Positions 27,346 through 38,786 of a stretch of 64,000 nt of DNA are shown here, piece after piece; the stretch's first letter is position 1; each line of letters begins with the position of its first letter. Made by a program: the position numbers and the translations under genes. The notes below the pieces were generated by a model. It saw only the letters and a program-made list of their open reading frames with translations, was not told the origin of the DNA and searched no databases. Source of the DNA: Sporosarcina sp. Marseille-Q4063 (GTDB taxonomy: Bacteria; Bacillota; Bacilli; Bacillales_A; Planococcaceae); assembly GCF_018309085.1 (NCBI RefSeq), contig NZ_CP070502.1, forward strand, positions 2,909,001 through 2,973,000. Reading direction: 5' to 3'.

Positions 27346-27587
27346 TGATTTAGTGCGCAGTCGTGAGACTCCCGCGGAATCAGCGAGACAGCCGAGACCC
27401 TGGACTGAGCGCAGCGAAAGCCGTGACGAAGAACGGCTTTTGCGACCGAAAAGCGAAGCGTTTGGGAGCATAGATTTACAGGCTGTATAATTTTGCAAAG
27501 ACCGCAAAATTATACAAACCGAACTCTTCGTTGTTCGCTTGGCTCGGCGCTCGCCCGCAGGAAAGCGAATGACGGAGCACTAAATCA
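27346..27587. repeat. Mosaic GC-rich repeat, copy R3
   Basis: The element is bounded by TGATTTAGTGC / GCACTAAATCA inverted repeats, which differ from the other copies. It contains the shared GACTCCCGCGGAATCAGCGAG and GGCTCGGCGCTCGCCCGCAG halves. Between them lies an unrelated insert with two perfect hairpins: AAAGCCG/CGGCTTT (27417-27440) and GTATAATTTTGC/GCAAAATTATAC (27485-27515). It fills most of the gap between acdA and fadR. Confidence 0.8.
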
Positions 27588-27651
27588 TTTATAGATATTA
27601 ATTATATTAACGAAACCTTTTCAGCTGCCTTCAAACAATCGGGGGTTCATT

Positions 27652-28305
27652 ATGGAAACAAAACGTCAAATAAAATCATCCGTCAAAGACGAAAGCCTTA
27701 TCGAAATGAGACGCGAACAAATGATACAGGGCGCGGTCAAACTCTTTAAAGAAAAAGGGTTCCACCGTACAACAACACGTGAAATCGCAAAAGAAGCGGG
27801 TTTCAGCATCGGCACGCTCTATGAATACATCCGGACAAAAGAAGACGTACTATTCCTCGTCTGTGACAGCATCTACAACGAAGTAAACGACCGACTATAC
27901 GTACTGGCAAAAGAAGAGGGAACTCTCAAAGGGCTCCGCTCAGCCATTCAACAATACTTCGAATTAATCGACGATATGTCAGACGAGTTCGTCGTCATGT
28001 ACCAAGAATCCAAATCATTACCTAAAGACGCACTTCAATATGTTTTGAAAAAAGAAATGGAAATGGTCGCTTTATTTGAAAATATTTTACAGTCTTGCGT
28101 GGAGTTAGGGGAACTTCGCATTAACCAAGACGACATTCAAATGGCGGCGCACCACATCGTCGTTCAAGGACAAATGTGGGCATTTCGCAGATGGGCATTA
28201 CAAAAAAGCTATACAATCGAGAAATTTATCGAAATTCAAACAGAACAAATCTTCAAGGGAATTGTGGGAACAGGGGAAATTCACGAAGAAGGAAAGGGTG
28301 TTTAA
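27652..28305 (+). CDS. fadR: TetR family transcriptional regulator, FadR-like
   Basis: A 217-residue TetR-type repressor. The N-terminal helix-turn-helix is [27 protein letters not shown] (about residues 40-66), followed by an all-helical ligand domain. The position among fatty-acid degradation genes, and the TGAATG...CATTCA operator before fadF, suggest that it senses long-chain acyl-CoA as B. subtilis FadR does. Because icmF follows within a few bases, it could instead control branched-chain degradation. ATG follows GGGGG. Confidence 0.85.
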   Translation: METKRQIKSSVKDESLIEMRREQMIQGAVKLFKEKGFHRTTTREIAKEAGFSIGTLYEYIRTKEDVLFLVCDSIYNEVNDRLYVLAKEEGTLKGLRSAIQQYFELIDDMSDEFVVMYQESKSLPKDALQYVLKKEMEMVALFENILQSCVELGELRINQDDIQMAAHHIVVQGQMWAFRRWALQKSYTIEKFIEIQTEQIFKGIVGTGEIHEEGKGV

Positions 28306-28309
28306 CTAT

Positions 28310-31300
28310 ATGGCTACAATCGAAGTGTATAAACCGAAACACCATGTAAGAATGGTAACAGCATCGAGCCTATTTGACGGGCACGATGCATCGATCAATA
28401 TCATGCGCAGAATTATACAAGCGAGCGGCGCGGAAGTCATTCATCTTGGGCATAATCGCTCAGTGGAAGAAGTCGTCAATGCCGCCATTCAAGAAAACGT
28501 TCAAGCAATCGCGATGTCCTCTTACCAAGGCGGACACGTTGAATACTTCAAATATATGCATGATTTGTTAGAGGAAAAAGGCGCACCGCATATCCGCATT
28601 TACGCGGGCGGGGGCGGCGTTATCATTCCGAAAGAAATCAAGGAACTGCATGAATACGGAATCGCATGGATTTTCTCGCCTGAAGACGGCCGGAAAATGG
28701 GTCTTCAAGGGATGATTAACCGGATGATGGAAGAATGCGATTTCGAAACAGCGAATGATTGCAAAATCGAGGACTTGGAAAGCGTCAACACAGAAAATCC
28801 AGAAGTGCTCGCAAAGCTCATTACGTATGCAGAAGAAACGTACGATAAAGACGATGAAACTGCAAAAGCATTCATGAAAAAAGCGAAAGAACTATCGAAG
28901 AACACGCCTGTTTTCGGAATTACGGGTACGGGCGGAGCCGGAAAAAGTTCATTGACAGACGAATTGATCCGTAGATTTTTGAATGAACTGCCAGATAAAA
29001 AAGTGGCCATTCTATCGATTGACCCGACGAAACAAAAAACGGGCGGCGCACTGCTCGGAGATAGGATTCGCATGAATTCCATTTTTAATAAACGCGTATT
29101 CATGCGCAGTTTGGCAACGAGAGGATCACGTTCCGAACTTTCAGGTGCGATGCAAGATGTTCTCGATATCGTCAAAGTCGCGGGGTACGACTTGATCATT
29201 ATCGAAACAAGCGGTATTGGCCAAGGAGACGCCGATATTGCCGATATTTCGGATGCATCGATGTATGTCATGACCAGCGAATTCGGGGCACCGACACAAC
29301 TCGAGAAAATCGACATGATTGACTATGCAGATTTAATCGCCATCAATAAGTTCGAACGCAAAGGTTCTGAAGACGCAATGCGTCAAGTCCAAAAACAATA
29401 TCAACGCAGCCGGATGCTTTTCGATAAAGAGCTGGACAAAATGCCGGTTTACGGAACGATTGCCAGTCAGTTCAATGATAAAGGAACGAACTCTTTATTC
29501 GCAGCGATTGTCCGAGTTTTGAATGAAACCTACAATCTCGATTGGACAACGTCTTATGACGATCTTGCGAAAGCGCAAAAAGAAAATGTCATTATTCCAG
29601 TAGACCGCATGCACTATCTGCGGGAAATTTCGGATGCGGTTCGCAGTTACCACCGAAAATCTGGCGTGCAAGAAGAACTGACTCGAAAACTATTTCAATT
29701 AGAAGGCTCTATTAATCTTGTAAAAGAAAAATCGCCCGATGATGTTTTGGTTGATTCGCTTCAATCATTAGCTGACAGCGTTCGGGAAGCGTTAACGCCT
29801 GAATCGAAAAAGATTCTAGCAAACTGGGAAACTTTAAAAGAATCCTATGCGGGCGAAGAATTCGTTTCGAAAGTGCGCGATCGTGAAATTCGCACATTAC
29901 TGCGCACAACGAGTCTTGCAGGGCTTAAAATTCCGAAAATCGCACTACCAAAATATAAGGATTACGGCGAAATTTTACGCTGGGTTTACCGCGAAAACGT
30001 ACCGGGTTCTTTCCCATATACGGCTGGCGTATTTCCGTTTAAACGTGAAGGCGAAGATCCGAAACGTCAGTTCGCAGGTGAAGGGACGCCTGAACGCACA
30101 AACCGTCGCTTCCATTATTTGTCGAAAGGTGATGACGCGAAACGACTTTCGACGGCATTCGATTCCGTGACGCTTTACGGAGAAGACCCGGATGAGCGCC
30201 CGGATATTTACGGGAAAGTTGGCGAATCGGGCGTCAGCATTTGTACGCTAGAAGACATGAAAAAGTTATACGACGGCTTCGATTTATGCGCACCTTCGAC
30301 ATCTGTTTCGATGACAATAAACGGACCGGCACCGATTATACTTGCAATGTTCATGAATACAGCAATCGATCAGCAGGTTCGAATTAAGGAAGAAGAATTA
30401 GGTCGTCCACTGTCGATTGAAGAGTTTACGGAAGTAAAAGAAGGCACGATGCAAGTCGTTCGCGGAACTGTTCAAGCGGATATTTTAAAAGAAGATCAAG
30501 GGCAAAACACATGCATCTTTTCGACGGAATTCGCACTTCGTTTGATGGGTGATATTCAACAGTATTTCATCGATAAGAAAGTACGGAATTATTATTCAGT
30601 GTCGATTTCGGGCTACCATATCGCCGAAGCTGGCGCGAATCCAATTTCACAACTCGCATTCACACTGGCGAACGGCTTCACATATGTTGAGTATTACTTG
30701 AGCCGCGGCATGAACATCGATGATTTCGCACCGAATCTATCATTCTTCTTCTCGAATGGACTGGATCCGGAGTATACGGTTATTGGCCGCGTTGCGCGCA
30801 GAATTTGGGCAGTCGCCATGCGCGAAAAATACGGCGCGAATGACCGCAGTCAAAAGTTGAAATATCATGTGCAAACATCAGGTCGCAGCCTGCACGCGCA
30901 GGAAATTGATTTCAACGATATTCGTACGACGCTGCAGGCGCTAATGGCGTTGCAAGACAACTGTAACTCGCTTCATACGAATGCCTACGACGAAGCGATC
31001 ACGACGCCGACCGAAGAATCGGTTCGCCGAGCGATGGCCATTCAAATGATCATCACAAAAGAACACGGCCTATCGAAAAATGAAAACCCGTTGCAAGGGG
31101 CGTTCATTATTGACGAATTAACAGACCTAGTCGAAGAAGCGGTTCTCACAGAATTCGATCGTCTCAATGACCGCGGCGGCGTGCTCGGTTCAATGGAAAC
31201 GCAGTACCAACGCGGTAAAATTCAAGAAGAATCTATGTTCTATGAAATGAAAAAACATACAGGCGAACTTCCGATTATCGGCGTAAACACCTATTTAAAT

Positions 31301-31567
31301 CCAAATCCGCCATCTGAAGAAGATATCGACAATATGGAAATCGCAAGAGCAACGAAAGATGAAAAGGAAACACAAATTATTAATCTACGCGCTTTCCAAC
31401 AAAAACACGCGGGCGTTGCAGAAAAAGCATTACAACAATTGCAACAAGTAGCCGTTTCAGGCGGTAATATTTTCGCTGAATTAATGGAAACAGTCAAAGT
31501 TGCAAGTCTCGGTCAAATTACCAATGCGCTTTATGAAGTCGGCGGGCAATACCGCCGAAATATGTAA
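28310..31567 (+). CDS. icmF: Fused isobutyryl-CoA mutase IcmF
   Basis: A 1085-residue adenosylcobalamin enzyme interconverting isobutyryl- and n-butyryl-CoA. The order is an N-terminal B12-binding domain ([12 protein letters not shown], histidine cobalt ligand, about residues 21-32), a MeaB-like chaperone GTPase with P-loop GTGGAGKSS (about 206-214), and the mutase barrel with the small subunit-like region. Phe in AGVFPFKR (about 575) and Gln in QGQNTCIF match the isobutyryl rather than methylmalonyl specificity set. It is probably co-transcribed with fadR and consumes cofactor from the btuF-cblS operon. Confidence 0.95.
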   Translation: MATIEVYKPKHHVRMVTASSLFDGHDASINIMRRIIQASGAEVIHLGHNRSVEEVVNAAIQENVQAIAMSSYQGGHVEYFKYMHDLLEEKGAPHIRIYAGGGGVIIPKEIKELHEYGIAWIFSPEDGRKMGLQGMINRMMEECDFETANDCKIEDLESVNTENPEVLAKLITYAEETYDKDDETAKAFMKKAKELSKNTPVFGITGTGGAGKSSLTDELIRRFLNELPDKKVAILSIDPTKQKTGGALLGDRIRMNSIFNKRVFMRSLATRGSRSELSGAMQDVLDIVKVAGYDLIIIETSGIGQGDADIADISDASMYVMTSEFGAPTQLEKIDMIDYADLIAINKFERKGSEDAMRQVQKQYQRSRMLFDKELDKMPVYGTIASQFNDKGTNSLFAAIVRVLNETYNLDWTTSYDDLAKAQKENVIIPVDRMHYLREISDAVRSYHRKSGVQEELTRKLFQLEGSINLVKEKSPDDVLVDSLQSLADSVREALTPESKKILANWETLKESYAGEEFVSKVRDREIRTLLRTTSLAGLKIPKIALPKYKDYGEILRWVYRENVPGSFPYTAGVFPFKREGEDPKRQFAGEGTPERTNRRFHYLSKGDDAKRLSTAFDSVTLYGEDPDERPDIYGKVGESGVSICTLEDMKKLYDGFDLCAPSTSVSMTINGPAPIILAMFMNTAIDQQVRIKEEELGRPLSIEEFTEVKEGTMQVVRGTVQADILKEDQGQNTCIFSTEFALRLMGDIQQYFIDKKVRNYYSVSISGYHIAEAGANPISQLAFTLANGFTYVEYYLSRGMNIDDFAPNLSFFFSNGLDPEYTVIGRVARRIWAVAMREKYGANDRSQKLKYHVQTSGRSLHAQEIDFNDIRTTLQALMALQDNCNSLHTNAYDEAITTPTEESVRRAMAIQMIITKEHGLSKNENPLQGAFIIDELTDLVEEAVLTEFDRLNDRGGVLGSMETQYQRGKIQEESMFYEMKKHTGELPIIGVNTYLNPNPPSEEDIDNMEIARATKDEKETQIINLRAFQQKHAGVAEKALQQLQQVAVSGGNIFAELMETVKVASLGQITNALYEVGGQYRRNM

Positions 31568-31583
31568 TATAGTTTGGAAAAAT

Positions 31584-31619
31584 AAATCCATAGAGAGGGT
31601 ATATCTCTGTGGATTTTTT
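31584..31619 (+). terminator. Terminator of icmF
   Basis: The stem AAATCCATAGAGA / TCTCTGTGGATTT is followed by a T run, directly after the icmF stop codon. Confidence 0.88.
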
Positions 31620-31695
31620 CCAATTACTGTGGGACAATAGATAGTAACCTAAATGAGTATATGTCGTGAGTAAACGGGAAGGAAGAGGTGCTGAA

Positions 31696-31860
31696 ATGAA
31701 AGTGTATCAACACATAATAATCATTGTTGCACTCTTCATGTTTACCATATTCTTTTATAAAGATGGTTTTGGCGCCATTGCATTCTTACTAGCTACTTTT
31801 TATTTGACCTTGCTTTTTATTCGTGAAATTAAACGTTCCAAAAACGATAAGAAAGCGTAA
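31696..31860 (+). CDS. Small membrane protein (54 aa)
   Basis: ATG 31696 is preceded by AGAGGTG; the frame opens at GTG 31666 but without a better signal. The protein has two closely spaced hydrophobic helices (about residues 6-22 and 24-43) and a strongly basic C-terminus KRSKNDKKA. It is isolated between the icmF terminator and the rpoE promoter region. It could be a Bacillales small membrane protein of unknown role; no family is recognised. Confidence 0.6.
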   Translation: MKVYQHIIIIVALFMFTIFFYKDGFGAIAFLLATFYLTLLFIREIKRSKNDKKA

Positions 31861-31876
31861 GACGTTTGGCGTTTTC

Positions 31877-31905
31877 TTTACGGAAAAAAAAGCGTGTGGT
31901 ATAAT
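31877..31905 (+). promoter_or_regulatory. Promoter upstream of rpoE, extended -10
   Basis: TTTACG (31877-31882) and TATAAT (31900-31905) are 17 bp apart, with TG one base before the -10. A second TATAAT lies at 31990-31995, nearer rpoE. Confidence 0.55.
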
Positions 31906-31926
31906 CATTTAGATAATGTTTACTTC

Positions 31927-31954
31927 AAGGGACTGGTAATCTGGTCCTTTTTTT
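31927..31954 (+). terminator. Short hairpin with T run upstream of rpoE
   Basis: AAGGGAC / GTCCTTT is followed by six T, just downstream of the first rpoE-region promoter. It could be an attenuator or a leader terminator, with the second promoter at 31990 driving rpoE. Confidence 0.55.
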
Positions 31955-32029
31955 AAAGCTTAAACTGGATTACAAGCTAAATAATTGTATATAATGATAT
32001 TTAACGTGTGTAGAAAGGGTGTGCATTGC

Positions 32030-32590
32030 ATGAATATCCGTGAAATGACGAAAGAACAGTTAGCGGAAGAATCGAGTATCGATATTGCGTATGCGGTATT
32101 GGCTGAAAAAGGCGAGAATCTAACATTAAGACAGTTAATGGATGAGGTTCGCAAACTAAATGGCGTTACAGTAAGAGCCATGGCTGAAAAACTACCTAGA
32201 ATAAATACAGATATTAATATTGACGGACGCTTTCTATCAATAGACGACATTCGTTGGGGACTGCGCGAATGGTATCCGGTCGATCAATTAGAAGTGGAAA
32301 CTGCGCCAGTCGTACGTACGCGTAGAAAAAGAAAAGCTGTTGTTGATGATGACGAAGATGATATCGAAGACGATGAAGAAATAGTGGACGAGGACGGATT
32401 CGATCTGATCGATGTCGATGAAGAAGACGATGACGACGATGTCGAAGACGAGGATGACCTTCTCGAAGCCGATGAAGAAGAAGTTGAAATCGATGTAGAT
32501 GTAGACTTGCTTGAAGACGATGAAGACGAAATTCTCCCAGAGGATCTAATAATCGATGATGAAGAAGAAGAGGAAGAAGAAGAGGAATAA
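32030..32590 (+). CDS. rpoE: RNA polymerase delta subunit
   Basis: A 186-residue accessory subunit of Firmicutes RNA polymerase that raises selectivity and recycling. The folded HARE-HTH domain covers about residues 1-90 and ends near WGLREWYPVDQLE. The remainder is an extremely acidic disordered tail of Asp/Glu repeats, as expected. ATG 32030 follows AAAGGGTG. Gene order rpoE-pyrG is conserved in Bacillales. A well-formed promoter and leader separate it from pyrG. Confidence 0.95.
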   Translation: MNIREMTKEQLAEESSIDIAYAVLAEKGENLTLRQLMDEVRKLNGVTVRAMAEKLPRINTDINIDGRFLSIDDIRWGLREWYPVDQLEVETAPVVRTRRKRKAVVDDDEDDIEDDEEIVDEDGFDLIDVDEEDDDDDVEDEDDLLEADEEEVEIDVDVDLLEDDEDEILPEDLIIDDEEEEEEEEE

Positions 32591-32596
32591 TTCCGC

Positions 32597-34328
<1,732 letters not shown>

Positions 34329-34332
34329 AAAA

Positions 34333-34380
34333 TAAGCTACACGAAAATGGGGAAGATTCCATTTTCAGTGTAGCTTTTTT
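34333..34380. terminator. Bidirectional terminator between pyrG and ywjG
   Basis: A long stem AAGCTACAC-AAAATGG / CCATTTT-GTGTAGCTT ends in a T run. It serves convergent pyrG and ywjG. Confidence 0.9.
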
Positions 34381-34404
34381 TATTTGCGAATTAATTTTGG
34401 CGTG

Positions 34405-34541
34405 AAACGACCAAAGTGGGCGTCCAAACGACCAATGTCGGCGATGAAACGACTAAAGTGGGTTTCAAACGACCAAAGTCGCCCACGAAGCGACTAAAGC
34501 CCGCCCTCAAACGACCAAAGTCGCCCACGAAGCGACTAAAT
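34405..34541. repeat. 21-bp-period array, AAACGACCAAAG core, copy A2
   Basis: Seven CGACC/CGACT cores start at 34408, 34429, 34450, 34470, 34491, 34512 and 34533 (21 bp apart except one step of 20). It lies between the ywjG stop codon and the shared terminator, so in the ywjG transcript it reads as repeated CTTTGGTCGTTT. Same family and same sense relationship to the gene as A1. Confidence 0.92.
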
Positions 34542-34571
34542 CCCACCATCTCTCAAACAGCCCACCCAACC

Positions 34572-35084
34572 CTAATCCTCCAAAACCATCTCATCATAAG
34601 AAATCTTCACAGCTTCATAAATAAACAACCCAGCCAACGCCTGCGGCTCAACAATTCGATTCCCATCCTCACCCGGTAATAACCCACGTGTTAATCCAGT
34701 AGAAATATATGTAGTAGCCAATTCCGCCAGTTCATTATCATCCGCGCTACCAGAGGAAACAGCCGCAAACGGAATAAATTCATCATCAAGTATTCTTGCA
34801 AGCGATAACGCTGCCTCGTCCCGGGCCGTTCGAGTTAAAATCCAAACGCGATCTTGGGACCCGATATTCATCCCCTGCTCATAAGGAACGGCACCAACCA
34901 ATTTGTCGACACCTTCCACAGCAACTAACCCAACAGCTTTCATTTCACCGAAACAAGCTAGAATAACGCGTCCTTCGCCAATTGTCGCTTGCGCAAGAAG
35001 GCGGGCTGTTTCTTCAATGGAATCTTCATTATTTCCTATAATTCGTTGCAATAAACCGCTAATTTGTGTCGTTAACATCTTCAT
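34572..35084 (-). CDS. ywjG: DUF2529 protein YwjG
   Basis: A 170-residue protein of the DUF2529 family with a SIS-like/Rossmann look, found in Bacillales between pyrG and spo0F, as here. Function is unknown. The listed frame extends to 35126, but the ATG at 35084 (MKMLTTQISGLL) follows GGAGGTG at six bases and is chosen. It is transcribed opposite to its neighbours, and its 3' UTR carries the 21-bp array A2. Confidence 0.88.
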   Translation of the reverse strand: MKMLTTQISGLLQRIIGNNEDSIEETARLLAQATIGEGRVILACFGEMKAVGLVAVEGVDKLVGAVPYEQGMNIGSQDRVWILTRTARDEAALSLARILDDEFIPFAAVSSGSADDNELAELATTYISTGLTRGLLPGEDGNRIVEPQALAGLFIYEAVKISYDEMVLED

Positions 35085-35223
35085 AGCAAGCACCTCCACG
35101 TCCATTATAGGTACAAAACCGAGCAATTGTAAAATGAAGCATAATAATTATGTAAGTTCTTCCAAACGCGAACATATTAACCAATTTTAAATTTTCTGTG
35201 TATAATTATGAGATAAATAGAGG

Positions 35224-35257
35224 GTATTTGATACTAGGTGTCAAATACTACTAGAAT
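35224..35257 (+). promoter_or_regulatory. Candidate spo0F promoter region with dyad
   Basis: The inverted repeat GTATTTGA / TCAAATAC (35224-35231 and 35241-35248) overlaps TGTCAAA, which resembles a 0A box, and AGGTGTC...GAAT, a weak sigma-H-like pair. In B. subtilis spo0F is controlled by Spo0A and sigma-H; the match here is only suggestive. Confidence 0.4.
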
Positions 35258-35301
35258 CTAAACTTATAAAAATTATGTATGTATAGAGAGGAGGCCAATA
35301 T

Positions 35302-35661
35302 ATGAGAAGTATACTGATTGTCGATGACCAACCAGGAATTCGATTATTACTTGAAGAATTGTTTCGAAGAGAAAACTACTCAGTAAGGCTAGCAAAAAAT
35401 GGGGTGGATGCTTTCAAGAAAATTGAAGCGGAACAACCCGATTGCGTACTCCTGGATATGAAAATGGCGGGTATCGACGGAACGGAAGTATTAAAAAGAA
35501 TAAAAAAGGAGTGGCCTGCAGTTCCGGTTGTCATGATGACCGCGTACGGTGAATTGGAAACAATAGAAGAAGTGCTAGCCCTTGGAGCGGAAAAATATTT
35601 TACGAAACCGTTTGACATTTATGAGGTTCGAGACAGCGTCAATGCGATAATTGGTGGTTGA
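35302..35661 (+). CDS. spo0F: Sporulation phosphorelay response regulator Spo0F
   Basis: A 119-residue single-domain receiver that takes phosphate from sporulation kinases and passes it to Spo0B. The acidic pocket is IVDDQPG (Asp10/11), the phosphoacceptor Asp54 lies in LLDMKMAG, Thr/Ser in MMTAYGE and Lys104 in FTKPFD. The length equals the family. It lacks an output domain, as Spo0F does. GAGGAGG precedes the ATG. Its presence, with spoIIR at 45.2 kb, implies an endospore former. Confidence 0.96.
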   Translation: MRSILIVDDQPGIRLLLEELFRRENYSVRLAKNGVDAFKKIEAEQPDCVLLDMKMAGIDGTEVLKRIKKEWPAVPVVMMTAYGELETIEEVLALGAEKYFTKPFDIYEVRDSVNAIIGG

Positions 35662-35667
35662 CAGACC

Positions 35668-35697
35668 GGGCAGTGGCAAACACTGCCTGATTTTGAT
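35668..35697 (+). terminator. Terminator of spo0F
   Basis: The GGCAGTG-GCAAA-CACTGCC stem is followed by TGATTTTG, just after the stop codon. Confidence 0.75.
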
Positions 35698-35783
35698 ATG
35701 ATAATAAACGTATGTAGGATTACATTTACATAATCAATAAACAAATTAATCAAATTGTTTATTATTCTGAAGGAGGAATAATC

Positions 35784-36641
35784 ATGGCACTTGTTTCGAT
35801 GAAAGAAATGATGATTAAAGGTAAAAAAGAAGGCTATGCAATTGGTCAGTTCAACCTGAACAACTTAGAATATACGCAAGCAATTTTGCAGGCGGCAGAA
35901 GAAGAAAAATCCCCTGTTATTCTCGGGGTTTCAGAAGGCGCAGCTCGTTACATGGGCGGTTACACGACAGTTGTGAACATGGTTAAAGGACTTATGCACG
36001 AATACAAAACAACGGTGCCTGTTGCAATCCATTTGGATCACGGTACTAGCTTTGAAAGCTGTAAAGCAGCTATCGACGCAGGATTTACTTCTGTCATGAT
36101 TGACGCTTCATCCAAGCCGCTTGAAGAAAACATTGAAATTACAAATACAGTTGTTGAATATGCACATGAACACGGTGTATCTGTCGAAGCTGAACTCGGC
36201 GTTGTTGGAGGAGAAGAAGACGACATCATCGCAGACGGCGTTATTTATGCAGATCCAGCTGAATGTAAAGAGCTTGTTGAAAAAACGAATATTGACTGCC
36301 TAGCGCCAGCACTTGGATCCGTTCACGGTCCTTATAAAGGCGAGCCGAACTTAGGATTCGAAGAAATGGAAATCATTTCAAAGCAGTCTGACTTACCACT
36401 TGTCTTACACGGCGGAACAGGTATCCCGCTTAAAGATATTCAACGTGCGATTTCATTAGGTACTGCGAAAATCAACGTGAATACAGAAAGCCAAATCCAG
36501 GGAACAAAAGCGGTTCGCGATTTCCTTGCATCAGATACAGAAGCTTATGATCCAAGAAAATATCTAGCACCAATGCGTGACGCGATTAAAGCAACAGTTA
36601 TCGGGAAAATGCGCGAATTCGGAAGTTCACAAAAAGCATAA
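35784..36641 (+). CDS. fbaA: Class II fructose-1,6-bisphosphate aldolase
   Basis: A zinc-dependent aldolase of 285 residues for glycolysis and gluconeogenesis. The metal histidine region [11 protein letters not shown] (about 81-91), [13 protein letters not shown] (about 134-146), [12 protein letters not shown] (about 173) and VLHGGTGIP (about 207) are present. The ATG follows GAAGGAGGAA. Gene order spo0F-fbaA-fsa-murZ is the B. subtilis order. A hairpin separates it from the next gene. Confidence 0.96.
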   Translation: MALVSMKEMMIKGKKEGYAIGQFNLNNLEYTQAILQAAEEEKSPVILGVSEGAARYMGGYTTVVNMVKGLMHEYKTTVPVAIHLDHGTSFESCKAAIDAGFTSVMIDASSKPLEENIEITNTVVEYAHEHGVSVEAELGVVGGEEDDIIADGVIYADPAECKELVEKTNIDCLAPALGSVHGPYKGEPNLGFEEMEIISKQSDLPLVLHGGTGIPLKDIQRAISLGTAKINVNTESQIQGTKAVRDFLASDTEAYDPRKYLAPMRDAIKATVIGKMREFGSSQKA

Positions 36642-36650
36642 TATAAGTAA

Positions 36651-36695
36651 AGAGGAGAAGCATTTCCGCACACGGTGAATGCGTTCTCCTTCTTT
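36651..36695 (+). terminator. Hairpin between fbaA and fsa
   Basis: AGGAGAAGCATT pairs with AATGCGTTCTCCT and is followed by TCTTT. It probably acts as a partial terminator or stabilising hairpin. Confidence 0.65.
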
Positions 36696-36719
36696 AACAT
36701 TGACTTGGAGGAATATATA

Positions 36720-37367
36720 ATGAAGTTTTTTATTGATACGGCAAACTTTGAAGAAATTAAAGAAGCACATAGCTGGGGAATTATTTCTGGAGTTACAACA
36801 AACCCATCACTCGTAGCAAAAGAAGACGTTCCATTCCATGAAAGACTGCGCCAAATCACAGAACTCGTTGACAGTTCAGTAAGTGCAGAAGTTATTTCAC
36901 TCGATGCTGAAGGCATGTTGAAAGAAGGACGCGAGCTTGCAAAAATCGCTCCGAATATCACAGTGAAACTTCCAATGACACCTGAAGGACTAAAAGCATG
37001 TTCAGTATTCGCCGCAGAGGGTATTAAAACAAACGTAACACTGATTTTCAGTGCCAATCAAGCACTACTGGCTGCTCGTGCAGGCGCTACATACGTGTCT
37101 CCGTTCCTAGGCAGACTCGATGATATCGGACAAGACGGCATGGACCTAATCGAAACAATCGCAAATATCTTTGTGATTCACGACATTAAATCAGAAATTA
37201 TTGCAGCGTCCATCCGCAGTCCTCAACATATTACAGATGCGGCACTAGCAGGTGCGCATATTGCAACAACACCATTTAATGTACTAAAACAATTGTTCAA
37301 CCACCCGTTGACTGATAAAGGAATCGAAGCATTTTTAGCGGATTGGGAAAGCAGAAAGAATAAATAA
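36720..37367 (+). CDS. fsa: Fructose-6-phosphate aldolase / transaldolase-like protein
   Basis: A 215-residue member of the short transaldolase/FSA family (B. subtilis YwjH). The [13 protein letters not shown] start is typical, the Schiff-base lysine lies in NITVKLPMT (about residue 83), and [12 protein letters not shown] (about 108) and ASIRSPQHI (about 161) are intact. Whether it acts as aldolase or transaldolase cannot be read from the sequence. ATG 36720 follows TTGGAGGA. It overlaps no neighbour and precedes murZ by 24 bp. Confidence 0.93.
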   Translation: MKFFIDTANFEEIKEAHSWGIISGVTTNPSLVAKEDVPFHERLRQITELVDSSVSAEVISLDAEGMLKEGRELAKIAPNITVKLPMTPEGLKACSVFAAEGIKTNVTLIFSANQALLAARAGATYVSPFLGRLDDIGQDGMDLIETIANIFVIHDIKSEIIAASIRSPQHITDAALAGAHIATTPFNVLKQLFNHPLTDKGIEAFLADWESRKNK

Positions 37368-37391
37368 GTAATGCCATAGGGGTGGAGCGAC

Positions 37392-38669
37392 ATGGACGTT
37401 TATAAAATTCAAGGCGGTAAACCGCTTCAAGGTACAATTTCAGTAAGTGGAGCGAAGAATAGCGCGGTCGCTCTCATTCCAGCATCAATCTTGGCAGATT
37501 CACCCGTCACACTCGAAGGACTACCGGAAATCTCCGACGTTCTGACTTTACAAGCGCTTCTCGAAGATATTGGCGGGAAAGTAGAATTAGACGGTAAAAC
37601 AATGGTCATTGATCCTAGCGAAATCATTTCAATGCCGCTGCCAAACGGAAATGTGAAAAAGCTCCGTGCTTCGTACTATTTAATGGGTGCGATGCTCGGG
37701 CGTTTTAAGCATGCCGCAATTGGATTGCCAGGTGGATGTCACCTCGGTCCACGTCCAATTGACCAACATATTAAAGGATTCGAAGCGCTCGGCGCGACAG
37801 TCACAAATGAACACGGTGCAATTTATTTACGCGCGAAAGAATTACGCGGCGCCAAAATTTATTTGGACGTTGTCAGCGTCGGCGCGACGATTAATATAAT
37901 GCTAGCAGCCGTTCTTGCAAAAGGGCGGACAACGATTGAGAACGCTGCAAAAGAACCGGAAATCATTGATGTCGCGACATTATTATCCAATATGGGCGCG
38001 AAAATCAAAGGAGCCGGCACGAATATCATTCGGATTGACGGCGTTGAAAAATTGCATGGGACGCGCCACACAATTATTCCGGACCGCATTGAAGCCGGCA
38101 CATTCATGATTATGGCAGCTGCGGCTGGAGACGGCGTTACCATCGACAACGTCATTCCTTTTCACGTAGAAGCGTTAACTTCGAAGCTTCGTGAAATGGG
38201 TGTGGATATCGTTGAGAAAGACGAACAGATTTTTATTCCAAAAACAAAGAAACTGCAAGCGGTCGATGTGAAAACGCTTGTCTATCCCGGATTTCCGACG
38301 GATTTGCAACAACCTTTTTCAGTGCTTCTGACTCAAGCGGTTGGTTCGTCAATGATTACCGATACCGTATATTCCGCAAGGTTTAAGCATATTGATGAAA
38401 TTGGACGGATGAGCGCGACTGCGCGTGTCGAAGGCAGATCGGCAATTCTGTCTGGCCCAACACCGTTAGAAGCGGCAACCGTTCGCGCATCAGATCTTCG
38501 AGCAGGCGCGGCCCTCGTACTTGCGGGTTTATTGGCTGACGGCGAAACTGAAATTCGGGATATTCACCACATTGAACGCGGATACAGTTCTCTTATTGAA
38601 AAATTACAAGGACTCGGCGCGGAAATCAGCAAAGTTAAAATTTCCGAAAGTGCCTCAATTCGCGACTAA
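37392..38669 (+). CDS. murZ: UDP-N-acetylglucosamine 1-carboxyvinyltransferase MurA2
   Basis: A 425-residue enzyme adding enolpyruvate to UDP-GlcNAc, the first committed step of peptidoglycan precursor synthesis. The SGAKNSA loop (about 20-26), the fosfomycin-reactive cysteine in [16 protein letters not shown] (about 117), and the [10 protein letters not shown] segment (about 232) are conserved. Position after fsa and before glpX/rho identifies it as the MurAB/MurZ paralogue. The essential paralogue MurAA begins at 63184, so both are encoded within 26 kb. Confidence 0.95.
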   Translation: MDVYKIQGGKPLQGTISVSGAKNSAVALIPASILADSPVTLEGLPEISDVLTLQALLEDIGGKVELDGKTMVIDPSEIISMPLPNGNVKKLRASYYLMGAMLGRFKHAAIGLPGGCHLGPRPIDQHIKGFEALGATVTNEHGAIYLRAKELRGAKIYLDVVSVGATINIMLAAVLAKGRTTIENAAKEPEIIDVATLLSNMGAKIKGAGTNIIRIDGVEKLHGTRHTIIPDRIEAGTFMIMAAAAGDGVTIDNVIPFHVEALTSKLREMGVDIVEKDEQIFIPKTKKLQAVDVKTLVYPGFPTDLQQPFSVLLTQAVGSSMITDTVYSARFKHIDEIGRMSATARVEGRSAILSGPTPLEAATVRASDLRAGAALVLAGLLADGETEIRDIHHIERGYSSLIEKLQGLGAEISKVKISESASIRD

Positions 38670-38685
38670 ATTACAAGAGTAGTTA

Positions 38686-38694
38686 TGGTATAAT
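38686..38694 (+). promoter_or_regulatory. Extended -10 promoter of glpX
   Basis: TGGTATAAT, an extended -10, has no good -35. It lies just upstream of the tandem palindromes at 38711-38754. Confidence 0.5.
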
Positions 38695-38710
38695 TAAACC
38701 GTTCAATAGT

Positions 38711-38754
38711 GTAAAATGTTATTTATTTTACAAGTAAAATGTTGTTTGTTTTAC
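38711..38754 (+). promoter_or_regulatory. Tandem palindromic boxes in the glpX leader
   Basis: Two 23-bp near-identical units (starts 38711 and 38734) each contain GTAAAAT...ATTTTAC (or GTTTTAC). They lie between the promoter and the glpX ribosome binding site, so they may be an operator read as a roadblock, or an RNA element. Confidence 0.6.
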
Positions 38755-38786
38755 AGGTGGAATCGAAAATCGGGGGGAAACCATAC

